Assembly (NCBI RefSeq): GCF_031082405.1 | Contig: NZ_JAVHJU010000025.1 | Location: 372,001 to 436,000, forward strand | Source of the DNA: Amycolatopsis sp. A133 | GTDB taxonomy: Bacteria; Actinomycetota; Actinomycetes; Mycobacteriales; Pseudonocardiaceae | DNA: 64,000 nt | Direction: 5' to 3' | Part shown: in pieces, positions 18,277 to 30,663 of the stretch | How the letters are laid out: every line of letters starts with the position of its first letter | Position numbering within the stretch: position 1 is the first letter of the stretch | Made by a program: the position numbers and the translations under genes | The notes under the pieces: generated by a model | What the model saw: only the letters and a program-made list of their open reading frames with translations | Databases searched by the model: none | What the model was told of the DNA's origin: nothing

Positions 18277-18960
18277 GTGGCGTCGGGGAACGGCATCGGG
18301 GACCGTAGGGCTCGGCCGTATCGCAAGCACAAGCCGCTGCCGGCGCTGATCGTCATCGGCGTGCTCGCCCTCGGCGCGATCATCGTCTGGGTGAATGCGG
18401 CGATCGGCAAGGGCGACGTCGACGAGGCGGTCAAGTGCGACCCGCCCCCGAGCCCGCCACCGGGTGTCACGTTCAGCACCCTCCCCCACAGCGCGCTCGA
18501 CGACCGCAGCCCCGTCCCGCCGGACAAGGTCGCCTACCGGGTCCTCAACGCCTCGGGCAGCCGCGGCCAGGGCGGCATCACCACGACCGCCCTGAAGGAA
18601 CTCGGGTTCACCAGCGCCGCGGAACCGGCCAACGACCCGGCCTACGAGAACCGCGAAGCCAAGTGCCGCGGCCAGATCCGCTTCGGCGAGAACGGCAGCA
18701 CCGCGGCCCGGACGCTCAGCCTCGTCGTCCCCTGCGCCGAGCTGGTCCAGGACAACCGCAAGGACGCGAGCGTCGACGTGGTGACGGGCACCCTGTTCGG
18801 TGACCTCCGGCCCCGCGCCGAGGCCCGCCAGATCGTCACCCAGCTCGCCGACTGGTCCAAGACCCACCAGGGCGGCGGCACGAACGAGCAGTCCGCGGGC
18901 GCGAAGGCCCCGGTCGTCGACCAGACGCTGCTGGCCTCGGCCCGCGACGTCGAGTGCTGA
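18277..18960 (+). CDS. cei: envelope integrity protein Cei-like, LytR C-terminal domain
   Basis: The 227-residue protein has a basic N terminus (YRKHK), one transmembrane helix at about residues 23-39 and an extracytoplasmic domain. The latter begins YRVLNASGSRGQGG, the typical LytR_C start (residues ~90-180), and has four cysteines in all. It is equivalent to Rv2700, a factor for cell-envelope integrity. GTG 18277 is selected because AAGGGA lies about 7 bases upstream and the helix then sits near the N terminus; the frame is open further upstream. Confidence 0.85.
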   Translation: MASGNGIGDRRARPYRKHKPLPALIVIGVLALGAIIVWVNAAIGKGDVDEAVKCDPPPSPPPGVTFSTLPHSALDDRSPVPPDKVAYRVLNASGSRGQGGITTTALKELGFTSAAEPANDPAYENREAKCRGQIRFGENGSTAARTLSLVVPCAELVQDNRKDASVDVVTGTLFGDLRPRAEARQIVTQLADWSKTHQGGGTNEQSAGAKAPVVDQTLLASARDVEC

Positions 18961-19057
18961 CCCCGCCCCGTAAGTCCTGATCGCCGAAGGTCGAACTCAC
19001 CCGGACGGATCGATCGGCGTACCCGGAGAGCCGGCCATCCCGGTCAGCGGGACAGGC

Positions 19058-19876
19058 TCAGACCTCTGCCGCGCCGCAGTCCGCCAGTGCCTTCCGCAGC
19101 GGGTCCGCGATCGACGGGGCCGCCGCGTACGTCGCGTCCGCGCCCAGATCCGCCGCCGCGCCCGGGAGCGCCACCTCCGCGCCCGCCTCGGCCGCGATCA
19201 GCGCTCCCGCCGCCCAGTCCCAGCGGTTGAGCCCGTGCTCCACGTACGCGTCCAGCCAGCCCGCCGCCACCGCGCACAGGTCCAGCGACGCCGCCCCGTT
19301 GCGGCGGATGTCCCGGACCCGGCCCAGCAGCTCCGCCGCGAAGCGCGACTGACGCACCCGCCGCTCCGGCGAGTACGCAAAACCGGTTCCGACCAGCGTC
19401 ACTTCCAGGCTCGGCGGCGCCGACACCGCCAGCCGGCGGCCGTCCAGGAACGCGCCCTGCCCGCGGGCCGCCGACCACACTCGGCCGCTCGCCGGCTCCA
19501 CGACCGCGCCGGCTACCGACACGCCGCCGACCTGCGCGGCGATCGACACCGCGAACCACGGCAGCCCGTAGAGGAAGTTGACCGTCCCGTCGATCGGGTC
19601 GACCACCCACGTCACACCGTCGCCGGCCGCGCCGCCGCCTTCCTCACCCAGCACCGGCTCTCCCGGCCGCAGTGCGGCCAGCCGGTCGCGCACCAGGCGT
19701 TCCGACTCGTGGTCCACCGCGGTCACCACATCGGTGGCCCCGGACTTGGTGCCCACGGCGACCGCGCGGCCGTCCGCCATGCCTGCCCAGGCCTCGCGGA
19801 CCAGGGCGGCGGCTTCCGTCGCGACCTGCACCGCGACGCTTTTCAGCAACGACTCGTCAACTCCCACGTCCGACAT
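19058..19876 (-). CDS. suhB: inositol monophosphatase family protein
   Basis: The 272-residue Mg2+-dependent phosphatase has GEEGGG, the catalytic DPIDGTVNFLYGLP and WDWAAGALIAAEAG. In actinobacteria these enzymes dephosphorylate myo-inositol 1-phosphate for phosphatidylinositol and mycothiol, or related sugar phosphates. ATG 19876 is the first start in frame after the divergent promoter region shared with ppgK. The order matches Rv2701c (suhB)-Rv2702 (ppgK). Confidence 0.9.
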   Translation of the reverse strand: MSDVGVDESLLKSVAVQVATEAAALVREAWAGMADGRAVAVGTKSGATDVVTAVDHESERLVRDRLAALRPGEPVLGEEGGGAAGDGVTWVVDPIDGTVNFLYGLPWFAVSIAAQVGGVSVAGAVVEPASGRVWSAARGQGAFLDGRRLAVSAPPSLEVTLVGTGFAYSPERRVRQSRFAAELLGRVRDIRRNGAASLDLCAVAAGWLDAYVEHGLNRWDWAAGALIAAEAGAEVALPGAAADLGADATYAAAPSIADPLRKALADCGAAEV

Positions 19877-19940
19877 GTCACCACATCCGGTTAAAGTCTC
19901 CGAGGCAGGCTTCTGAATCGTGCGAGAAGGGACCACGTCC

Positions 19941-20708
19941 GTGGTGGAGGCGACCCGCCGAGGTTTCGGCATCGACATCGGCGGCAGCGGGATCAAGGGC
20001 GCCTTGGTCGACCTGGACTCCGGACAGCTGATCGGCGACCGGATCCGGATCGAAACGCCGAAGCCGTCCACCCCGTCGGCGGTGGCGGACGTCGTGCACG
20101 ACATCGTGACGCAGGCGGCCTGGGACGGCCCGGTCGGCGTGACGCTCCCCGCGGTCGTCAAGAAGGGCGTCGCGCACACCGCGGCGAACATCGACAAGCA
20201 GTGGATCGGCACCGACGCGGACGCGCTGTTCGCCAAGCGGCTCGGCCGGGGCGTCGACCAGATCGCGATGCTCAACGACGCCGACGCGGCGGGCATGGCG
20301 GAGATCCGCTTCGGCGACCCGATCGCGCGCAAGGGCGTGACCGCGCTGCTCACCTTCGGCACCGGCATCGGCAGCGCGGTCTTCCAGGACGGCAAGCTCG
20401 TCCCCAACACCGAGTTCGGCCACCTGGAGATCGACGGCCACGACGCGGAGAAGCGCGCGGCCGCCTCGGTGAAGGACAACGAGGGGCTCTCCTACCCCGA
20501 ATGGGCCAAGCGCGTGCACCGTTATCTGACCGTGCTGGAGAACCTCATCTGGCCCGACTTGTTCATCGTCGGCGGCGGGGTCAGCAAGAAGGCCGAAAAA
20601 TGGGTGCCGCTGCTGGACATCCGCACTCCGGTGCTGGTGGCGAGCCTGCAGAACAACGCCGGGATCGTCGGCGCCGCGGCCGCCGCGGCCGAGGGCATCC
20701 AGCACTGA
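19941..20708 (+). CDS. ppgK: polyphosphate glucokinase
   Basis: PpgK phosphorylates glucose using polyphosphate or ATP. The 255-residue protein has the phosphate-1 motif GIDIGGSGIKGALVD (from residue 10), LNDADAAGMAE with the catalytic Asp, LTFGTGIGSA, and PNTEFGHLE, which binds glucose in the ROK/PPGK family. GTG 19941 has GAAGGGA 8 bases upstream and is preferred over GTG 19920. The enzyme links glucose released by the trehalose and glycogen genes further right with central metabolism. The order suhB-ppgK-sigA is conserved with mycobacteria. Confidence 0.95.
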   Translation: MVEATRRGFGIDIGGSGIKGALVDLDSGQLIGDRIRIETPKPSTPSAVADVVHDIVTQAAWDGPVGVTLPAVVKKGVAHTAANIDKQWIGTDADALFAKRLGRGVDQIAMLNDADAAGMAEIRFGDPIARKGVTALLTFGTGIGSAVFQDGKLVPNTEFGHLEIDGHDAEKRAAASVKDNEGLSYPEWAKRVHRYLTVLENLIWPDLFIVGGGVSKKAEKWVPLLDIRTPVLVASLQNNAGIVGAAAAAAEGIQH

Positions 20709-20755
20709 TTCGGCGCTGAGGGTGATCGCTTCGCACCGCATGCGCGTACCGTCGT

Positions 20756-20761
20756 TACAAT
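20756..20761 (+). promoter_or_regulatory. putative -10 element of sigA
   Basis: TACAAT lies about 120 bp before the sigA start in the 172-bp gap after ppgK. No convincing -35 hexamer at 16-18 bp spacing was found, so this is only a candidate. Confidence 0.35.
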
Positions 20762-20880
20762 GGAACACGGCCCACGGCTGCGGAGGGCAAAACCGCAGGC
20801 CGAGGCGTGATCCCCGAATGTGAGGCAGCAGTGGCCCCCGGCCGTTGCTCGTCATGATCGACCGCTGCGAAAGGGCGTAA

Positions 20881-22281
<1,401 letters not shown>

Positions 22282-22299
22282 TTTCCCTTACGGGACAAC

Positions 22300-22340
22300 G
22301 AGAACCCCGCCACCACGGCGAAAGTGGTGGCGGGGTTCTC
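22300..22340 (+). terminator. intrinsic terminator of sigA
   Basis: A perfect 17-bp stem, from GAGAACCCCGCCACCAC to GTGGTGGCGGGGTTCTC, encloses a 7-base loop. It starts 18 bases after the sigA stop. Confidence 0.93.
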
Positions 22341-22415
22341 CGTTTCCGGGATCTTGGGGTCAAGATCACCTGCTCCCTGAGGCGGGGCCTCGCGCGCGTA
22401 CACGGCCCGGGCAGC

Positions 22416-22808
22416 TCACGGCACGGCCAGCCCGCGCTCCCGAAGCGACTGCTCGACGCGCAGGCGTTCGATCTCGCGGTCCATGCCCTCCGGCAGCTCC
22501 CCGAGCCGGTGCGGCACGCCGACCTGGCGGCAGGCCTGGGTGAGGAGCTCGTCGTACGCCTGCCGGGTGCCGAACCGCCGCGCGGCCGGCGTCCCGGACG
22601 GGTAGCCGGCCAGCAGCCGGTGGACGCGGCGCAGGTCCGCGGCGACGCGTTCGATCGGCGGCCCCTCCGGTTGCGGCTCCGCGCGTTTCTCCCGGATCCA
22701 GCCGACCAGCTTGGGGACGTGCAGCGCGCACCAGAACAGCACCGTGGGGGCGAGGCACACCACGGCGAAGAGGATCAGGTTCGCAAGGACGCCACCGGCG
22801 CCGTCCAT
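22416..22808 (-). CDS. small membrane-anchored protein, unrecognised family
   Basis: The ~130-residue protein has one N-terminal hydrophobic helix (LANLILFAVVCLAPTVLFWCA, cut short here as residues ~8-28) and a charged cytoplasmic region rich in Arg/Glu (RVAADLRRVHRLLAGYPSG, EIERLRVEQSLRERG) that could be helical. I chose ATG 22808; a GTG at 22832 would add 8 residues, and neither has a clear ribosome site. It lies between the sigA terminator and the 21-bp repeat array. I do not recognise it; the family-like reading frame and codon bias support coding. Confidence 0.6.
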   Translation of the reverse strand: MDGAGGVLANLILFAVVCLAPTVLFWCALHVPKLVGWIREKRAEPQPEGPPIERVAADLRRVHRLLAGYPSGTPAARRFGTRQAYDELLTQACRQVGVPHRLGELPEGMDREIERLRVEQSLRERGLAVP

Positions 22809-22849
22809 CCCCCGATGGTAAGCCCCCGACACCCACCCGGCCGAGGACT

Positions 22850-22978
22850 TTTCCCGTGATCAGAGGGGCATCACCCGTGATTGGAGGGGCATCTCGCGTG
22901 ACTGGAGGGGCATCTCGCTTGATGCCCGCCCAATCACGCGTGATGCCCCTCGGGACACGCGTGATGCCCCTCAGATCA
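22850..22978. repeat. second 21-bp palindromic repeat array, head-to-head
   Basis: Three left-hand 21-bp units end in AGGGGCA with cores CCCGTGATCA, CCCGTGATTG and TCGCGTGACTG (about 22850-22913). A turning point follows (CTTGATGCCCGCCCAATCACG). Right-hand units in the opposite orientation then carry ACACGCGTGATGCCCCT. The last unit runs into the glgB stop codon (TCA at 22976-22978). It is the same family as 13338-13623 and again arranged as a large inverted repeat. Confidence 0.88.
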
Positions 22979-25183
22979 CGTGAGGTCCGGGTCCGGTGGG
23001 GTTTCTTCTGCCAGCCAGAGGACTCCGGCCGGGGGGAGCTGGAGGACTGCGGAGGCCGGCTGGCCGTGCCACGGCTCCTCGATGGCCTCCACCACGCCCA
23101 TGTTCCCGACTCCGGAACCGCCGTACGCCTCGGCGTCGGTGTTGACGACTTCGCGCCAGCGGCCCGCCGCCGGGAGGCCGACGCGGTAGTCGTGGTGCGG
23201 GACGCCCGCGAAGTTGGCCACGCAGGCCAGCCGCGAGCCGTCGACGCCGATGCGGAGGAAGCTCAGCACGTTGCCGCTGGAGTCGTTCGCGTCGATCCAG
23301 CGGAAGCCGTCCGGGGAGGTGTCCTGGCTGTACAACGCCGGCGACGACCGGTAGACCGTGTTCAGCGACCGCAGCAGCTCCCACACCCCGAGGTGCAGCG
23401 GATCGTCCATCAGGTGCCAGTCCAGCGACTTCGACTCCGACCACTCCCCCGGCTGGCCGAACTCGCCGCCCATGAACAGCAGCTGCTTGCCGGGGTGCGC
23501 CCACATGAACGCCAGCAGCGACCGCAGCCCGGCCGCCTTGTTCCAGGCGTCGCCCGGCATCCGGCCCCACAGGGATCCCTTGCCGTGCACCACTTCGTCG
23601 TGCGACAGCGGCAGGACGAAGTTCTCGCTCCACGCGTACACGAGCGAGAACGTCATCTCGTTGTGGTGGTACGCGCGGTGGATCGGCTCGTGCGAGAAGT
23701 ACCGGAGCGTGTCGTGCATCCAGCCCATGTTCCACTTGAAGCCGAACCCGAGGCCGCCGAGGTGGGTCGGGCGCGTGACGCCCGGCCACGCCGTCGACTC
23801 CTCGGCCACCATCACGATCCCCGGGTGTCGCTTGTAGACGGTCGCGTTCAGCTCCTGCAGGAACCGCACCGCGTCCAGGTTCTCGCGGCCGCCGTACTGG
23901 TTGGGCAGCCACTCCCCTTCCTTGCGGGAGTAGTCGAGGTAGAGCATCGACGCCACCGCGTCGACGCGCAGCCCGTCGAGGTGGAACTCCTCGATCCAGA
24001 ACAGCGCGTTGGCGACCAGGAAGTTGCGGACCTCGTTGCGGCCGAAGTCGAACACGAGCGTGCCCCAGTCGGGCTGCTCGCCGCGGCGCGGGTCCGCGTG
24101 CTCGTACAGCGCGGTCCCGTCGAACTTCGCCAGCGCCCAGGCATCACGCGGGAAGTGCGCGGGCACCCAGTCGACGAGCACGCCGATCCCCCGCTGGTGC
24201 AAGCGGTCGACGAAGTAGCGGAAGTCGTCCGGCGAACCGAAGCGGGACGTCGGCGCGTAGTACGACGTCACCTGGTAGCCCCACGAGCCGCCGAACGGGT
24301 GCTCCGAAACCGGCAGCAGCTCGACGTGCGTGAAACCGGTTTCGACGACGTAGTCGCCCAGCTGGTCGGCCAGTTCCCGGTAGTCGAGACCGGGCCGCCA
24401 CGAGCCGAGGTGGACCTCGTAGACGCTCATCGGGGCCGCGGCCCACTGCGTGGCTTCGCGCTGAGCGACCCACTCGTCGTCTTCCCACAGGTACGCGGAA
24501 CTGGTGACGACCGACGCCGTCGCGGGCGGGTGCTCCGTGGCGAACGCCATCGGGTCGGCCTTCTCCTGCCAGTTGCCGTCGGCGCCGAGGATCCGGAACT
24601 TGTAGCAGGTGCCCACACCGACGCCGGGCACGAACAGCTCCCAGACGCCGGACGAGCCGAGCGAGCGCATCGGGTGCCCGCGCCCGTCCCAGCCGTTGAA
24701 GTCGCCGATCACGCGGATGCCGCGGGCGTTCGGCGCCCAGACCGCGAACGACGTCCCCTCGACGACCCCGTTCGACGTCTCGTACGACCGGACGTGCGCG
24801 CCGAGCGCCTCCCAGAGCCGCTCGTGCCTGCCCTCGCCGATCAGGTGCCGGTCCAGCTCGCCCACCGTGGGCAGCCAGCGGTACGGGTCGTCGGAGGTCG
24901 CGGTGTGCCCGTCGTACTCGACTTCCAGGCGGTAGTCGCCGGGGTGCTCGGGCACGGCGACGGCGAACAGCGCGTCGATGACCGGCTCCATCGGGTACTT
25001 CTGCCCGCCCGCGCACAGCGTGACGGCTTTCGCGCCGGGCAGCAGCGCCCGGGCCGCGAAGCCCTTGCCCACCGCGTGCACGCCCAGCACCGAGTGCGGG
25101 TCGTGGTGAGAGCCGGCGAGCAGCCGGTCGATGTCCGCGGCCGGCGGGGCCGCGGCCGGGAGGCCTTCGGGAGCCGCGTTCAC
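22976..25183 (-). CDS. glgB: 1,4-alpha-glucan branching enzyme
   Basis: GlgB (735 residues) makes alpha-1,6 branches in glycogen and in the GlgE-derived glucan. It has the N-terminal carbohydrate-binding module (about 1-110), a second beta-sandwich, and the GH13 barrel with [25 protein letters not shown] (nucleophile Asp408), the acid/base in VAEESTAW, and [12 protein letters not shown]. The GTG start at 25183 overlaps the mak stop (25180). Its stop codon sits inside the 21-bp repeat array. It is the last gene of the glgE-treS-mak-glgB run. Confidence 0.96.
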   Translation of the reverse strand: MNAAPEGLPAAAPPAADIDRLLAGSHHDPHSVLGVHAVGKGFAARALLPGAKAVTLCAGGQKYPMEPVIDALFAVAVPEHPGDYRLEVEYDGHTATSDDPYRWLPTVGELDRHLIGEGRHERLWEALGAHVRSYETSNGVVEGTSFAVWAPNARGIRVIGDFNGWDGRGHPMRSLGSSGVWELFVPGVGVGTCYKFRILGADGNWQEKADPMAFATEHPPATASVVTSSAYLWEDDEWVAQREATQWAAAPMSVYEVHLGSWRPGLDYRELADQLGDYVVETGFTHVELLPVSEHPFGGSWGYQVTSYYAPTSRFGSPDDFRYFVDRLHQRGIGVLVDWVPAHFPRDAWALAKFDGTALYEHADPRRGEQPDWGTLVFDFGRNEVRNFLVANALFWIEEFHLDGLRVDAVASMLYLDYSRKEGEWLPNQYGGRENLDAVRFLQELNATVYKRHPGIVMVAEESTAWPGVTRPTHLGGLGFGFKWNMGWMHDTLRYFSHEPIHRAYHHNEMTFSLVYAWSENFVLPLSHDEVVHGKGSLWGRMPGDAWNKAAGLRSLLAFMWAHPGKQLLFMGGEFGQPGEWSESKSLDWHLMDDPLHLGVWELLRSLNTVYRSSPALYSQDTSPDGFRWIDANDSSGNVLSFLRIGVDGSRLACVANFAGVPHHDYRVGLPAAGRWREVVNTDAEAYGGSGVGNMGVVEAIEEPWHGQPASAVLQLPPAGVLWLAEETPPDPDLT

Positions 25184-26568
25184 GGTGTCGTCCCTCCGCT
25201 AGTGATCCGGGCGATCGAGGCGAGCGGCACGCCCAGCCAGTCGGGCCGGTTCGCGTGCTCGTAGCCCACCTCGTAGACCGCCTTGTCCAGTTCGAAGGCG
25301 CGCAGCAGCTCGCCCTGATCGCGCGGGTCGGCCGCGATCGCGGCGTAGCCCTCGCAGAACGCCGCCCGGTTGCGGTCCGACCACTCGTGGGCGCGCTCGG
25401 CCAGCGCCGGTTCGTCCGGCTGGCCGACCAGCATCTGCTGGGCCGCGTAGTCGAACGACCTCAGCATGCCCGCGACGTCGCGCAACGGCGACCGGAGCGC
25501 GTGGCGCTCCTCGACCGGGGCCGCGGGCTCGCCCTCGAAGTCGATCAGCAGCCAGCCGCCGACCGTCCGCAGCACCTGGCCCAGGTGCAGGTCGCCGTGG
25601 ATGTACTGCATGGTCACCGAGCCGGCGGGCAGCGCGCGCAGCTTCTCGAACGCCGCCCGCAGCTGCGGGGCGTGCGGGGCCAGCTCGGGTACCCGGCCGG
25701 CCATCGTGTCGAGCCGGTCGAGCATCGCGTCCGTCGAGCGCCCCAGCTCGTCGGCGTCGGCGGGTTCGGTGCCGAGTGCCTCGGCGAGGTCCGCGTGCAC
25801 CTCCGCGACGGCGCGCCCGAGCCGCTCGGCCTCGCCGGCGAAGTCGCCGCCGACCTCGTCGGGATGCAGTTCGGGTGCGGCCATCAGGTCGCGGACGCTG
25901 GTGGTGGCCATCGCCCAGCCGTCGACCGCGTCCGACAGGAACTGCTGGAGCATGCCGACGGTGGTCGGCTCGCCGTTCAGGTCACCGGTGATCGACCCGA
26001 GCACCGGCGCGATGTGCTTGCTGCCGACGCCCTGCAGCGCGCGGTGCAGCAGCAGGTCCTTGTTCTTGCCCGGCGTCAGCTTCCGGAACAGCTTGAGGAT
26101 GTACTGGCCGCCGTAGACCAGGGACGTGTTGCTCTGCTCCGACGTGATCGGCCGGGCCCGCAGCCCGGTGTCCAGCGTCACGCCGGGCTCGTGCTCGAAG
26201 ACCAGCGGACCGACCCGCTCCTCGCGGGCCATCAGGTCCAGCAGCACACCGGTGACGTCCAGGTCGCCGGACGCCTCGTACGCGTTGAGGTCGCCGACGG
26301 CCCCGATCCAGCTGGCCGACGCGATCTCCGGCGGGTGCGTCCGCCGCCCCACCAGCAGCTGGTAGGGCTCGCGCCGGTCGTCCTGGGCGACCTCGACGAC
26401 GACGTGCAGCAGCTGTGGATCGCCGGACATCAGCTCGGTCACGCCGAGCGTCCGGACGCCGGTCACCGCCCGGTCCTTGCCGGCGAACCAGCGCTGCTCC
26501 GGCAGCCAGCACTTCAGGTCCTCGGTCAGATCGTCGACCAGCTCGCGCGGGTCGGACAAGGGACTCAC
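25180..26568 (-). CDS. mak: maltokinase
   Basis: Mak phosphorylates maltose with ATP to maltose 1-phosphate, the GlgE donor. The 462-residue protein has the N-terminal cap ([14 protein letters not shown]) and the aminoglycoside-phosphotransferase-like kinase core with [13 protein letters not shown] (catalytic loop) and LIDFEGEP (Mg2+ Asp). GTG 26568 overlaps the treS stop (GTGA). In many actinobacteria the two proteins are fused or form a complex; here they are separate but coupled. Confidence 0.95.
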   Translation of the reverse strand: MSPLSDPRELVDDLTEDLKCWLPEQRWFAGKDRAVTGVRTLGVTELMSGDPQLLHVVVEVAQDDRREPYQLLVGRRTHPPEIASASWIGAVGDLNAYEASGDLDVTGVLLDLMAREERVGPLVFEHEPGVTLDTGLRARPITSEQSNTSLVYGGQYILKLFRKLTPGKNKDLLLHRALQGVGSKHIAPVLGSITGDLNGEPTTVGMLQQFLSDAVDGWAMATTSVRDLMAAPELHPDEVGGDFAGEAERLGRAVAEVHADLAEALGTEPADADELGRSTDAMLDRLDTMAGRVPELAPHAPQLRAAFEKLRALPAGSVTMQYIHGDLHLGQVLRTVGGWLLIDFEGEPAAPVEERHALRSPLRDVAGMLRSFDYAAQQMLVGQPDEPALAERAHEWSDRNRAAFCEGYAAIAADPRDQGELLRAFELDKAVYEVGYEHANRPDWLGVPLASIARITSGGTTP

Positions 26569-28373
26569 CTCGCTTCGCCTTCGTCTCCCGGGCTCGTCAG
26601 CTGGAACCAGTAGAAGCCGTGCCCGGGCAGCGTCAGCAGGTACGAGAGGTCCCCGATACTGGGGAACCGCACGCCGCCGGTGAGCTCCACCGGCGTGCAC
26701 CCGCGGTGCGCGGACAGATCCAGCTCCACCGGCTGCGGGAACCGGGAGAGGTTGTTCACGCAGAGCACGACGTCTTCGCCGCCGTCCGGGCGCCGCCACT
26801 GGCGCTTGTAGGCCAGCACGCTCGGGTTGGACCCGCCGAGGTCGACGAATTCGCCCTCGGCGAACGCGTGGTGCTGCTTGCGCACCTCGATCATCCGGCG
26901 GGTCCAGTTGAGCAGCGAAGAAGCGTTGTTCGACTGCGCCTCGACGTTCAGGCCCTGGTAGCCGTACACCGGGTCCATGATCACCGGCAGGTAGATCCGG
27001 CCGGGGTCGCAGGAGGAGAACCCGGCGTTGCGGTCCGGGGTCCACTGCATGGGGGTGCGCACCGCGTCGCGGTCGCCGAGCCAGATGTTGTCTCCCATGC
27101 CGATCTCGTCACCGTAGTACAGAACGGGCGAACCGGGGAGGGACAGGAGCATCGCGGTGAACAGCTCCTGCTGGTTGCGGTCGTTGTCCAGCAGCGGCGC
27201 CAGCCTCCGGCGGATGCCGATGTTGGCCTTCATGCGCGGGTCCTTGGCGTACTCCGCGTACATGTAGTCGCGCTCTTCGTCGGTGACCATCTCGAGGGTC
27301 AGCTCGTCGTGGTTGCGCAGGAAGATGCCCCACTGGGCCCCGCTGGGGATGGTCGGGGTCTGGGTGAGGATCTCCGAGATCGGGAACCGCGACTCGCGCC
27401 GCACGGCCATGAAGATCCGCGGCATCAGCGGGAAGTGGAACGCCATGTGGCACTCGTCGCCGCCGACCTCCGGGTCGCCGAAGTACTCGACGACGTCCGA
27501 AGGCCACTGGTTGGCCTCGGCGAGCAGGATCCGGCCCGGGTATTCGTCGTCGACGACCTTGCGGCAGCGCTTGAGGAACTCGTGCGTGCGCGGCAGGTTC
27601 TCGCAGTTGGTGCCCTCCTGCTCGAACAGGTACGGCACGGCGTCGAGGCGGAACCCGTCGATGCCCAGGTCCAGCCAGAACCGCAGGGTGTCGATCATCG
27701 CGTTCTGGACGTCGACGTTCTCGAAGTTCAGGTCGGGCTGGTGGGAGAAGAACCGGTGCCAGTAGAACTGGCCGCGCACCGGGTCGTAGGTCCAGTTCGA
27801 CGTCTCGGTGTCGACGAAGATGATCCGCGCGTCGGCGTAGCGGGAGTCGTCGTCGCTCCACACGTAGTAGTCGCCGTACGGGCCGTCGGGGTCGCTGCGG
27901 GACTGCTGGAACCAGGGGTGGGCGTCCGAGGTGTGGTTGAGCACGAGGTCGGTGATCACGCGGATGCCGCGGCGGTGCGCCTCGTTGAGCAGGAAGACGA
28001 AGTCCTCGACGCTGCCGAACTCCGGCAGCACCGCGCGGAAGTCGCTGATGTCGTACCCGCCGTCGCGCAGCGGCGAGGCGTAGAACGGCGGCAGCCACAG
28101 GCAGTCGATGCCGAGCCAGGCCAGGTAGTCCAGCCGGCCGGCCAGGCCGCGCAGGTCGCCGGTGCCGTCGCCGTTGGAGTCGGCGAACGCGCGCACCAGC
28201 ACTTCGTAGAACACCGCGCCCTTGAACCACTCCGGGTTGCTCGGCGCCTGCTGCGCCGACCGGAAGTCCCCGGCCTGCGGTTCCACCAGCATGCCGTCGG
28301 CGGTCATCGCCTCACCGGTGTGCGGCACACCGTCCAGCCCCAACGCGGCGTCGGGCCGGGCTTCATCCGCCAT
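26565..28373 (-). CDS. treS: trehalose synthase (maltose alpha-D-glucosyltransferase)
   Basis: TreS interconverts trehalose and maltose. The 602-residue GH13 protein shows [29 protein letters not shown] with the nucleophile, [17 protein letters not shown] with the acid, and [16 protein letters not shown] 28373 has GAGGTGGA upstream. It follows glgE by 38 bp and overlaps mak, so the maltose it makes is passed to the maltokinase. The ~25-residue N-terminal leader before the catalytic domain is usual for the family. Confidence 0.96.
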   Translation of the reverse strand: MADEARPDAALGLDGVPHTGEAMTADGMLVEPQAGDFRSAQQAPSNPEWFKGAVFYEVLVRAFADSNGDGTGDLRGLAGRLDYLAWLGIDCLWLPPFYASPLRDGGYDISDFRAVLPEFGSVEDFVFLLNEAHRRGIRVITDLVLNHTSDAHPWFQQSRSDPDGPYGDYYVWSDDDSRYADARIIFVDTETSNWTYDPVRGQFYWHRFFSHQPDLNFENVDVQNAMIDTLRFWLDLGIDGFRLDAVPYLFEQEGTNCENLPRTHEFLKRCRKVVDDEYPGRILLAEANQWPSDVVEYFGDPEVGGDECHMAFHFPLMPRIFMAVRRESRFPISEILTQTPTIPSGAQWGIFLRNHDELTLEMVTDEERDYMYAEYAKDPRMKANIGIRRRLAPLLDNDRNQQELFTAMLLSLPGSPVLYYGDEIGMGDNIWLGDRDAVRTPMQWTPDRNAGFSSCDPGRIYLPVIMDPVYGYQGLNVEAQSNNASSLLNWTRRMIEVRKQHHAFAEGEFVDLGGSNPSVLAYKRQWRRPDGGEDVVLCVNNLSRFPQPVELDLSAHRGCTPVELTGGVRFPSIGDLSYLLTLPGHGFYWFQLTSPGDEGEAR

Positions 28374-28411
28374 GTGTTCCACCTCGTCCCTCGAGTCCCT
28401 GTCCTTCCACC

Positions 28412-30394
<1,983 letters not shown>

Positions 30395-30592
30395 GGGCAA
30401 CGCCCTTCGATATGTCGGTTGGACGCAGACGGCGACAGTCTGCCTGACTCGATCAAGCGCCCACGAGGCAGGGTTCTCTATCCCTGTACCCAAAACGGAT
30501 CAGGTGAAACGCTTCCCGCGCAACGAGTTCCACCCACGTGTCCGCCAGGTTACGACCGGGCGTCCCCACGGCCCCGCGGGGGTGTGAGACCC

Positions 30593-30648
30593 GAGCTTTC
30601 ACGTGAAAGCTCCGACCTGGGACCCGAGCTTTCACGTGAAAGCTCGGG
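30593..30648. repeat. two CTTTCACGTGAAAG palindromes behind glgX
   Basis: GAGCTTTCACGTGAAAGCTC (30593-30612) is a perfect 20-bp palindrome. A 26-bp perfect palindrome follows at 30623-30648, with the same core extended by CCC/GGG. They begin 16 bases after the glgX stop as read on the minus strand, so they could act as its terminator. They also lie about 200 bp upstream of glgE. They share the core with the pair at 849-907. Confidence 0.9.
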
Positions 30649-30663
30649 TGGGGGTGGGGTGGG

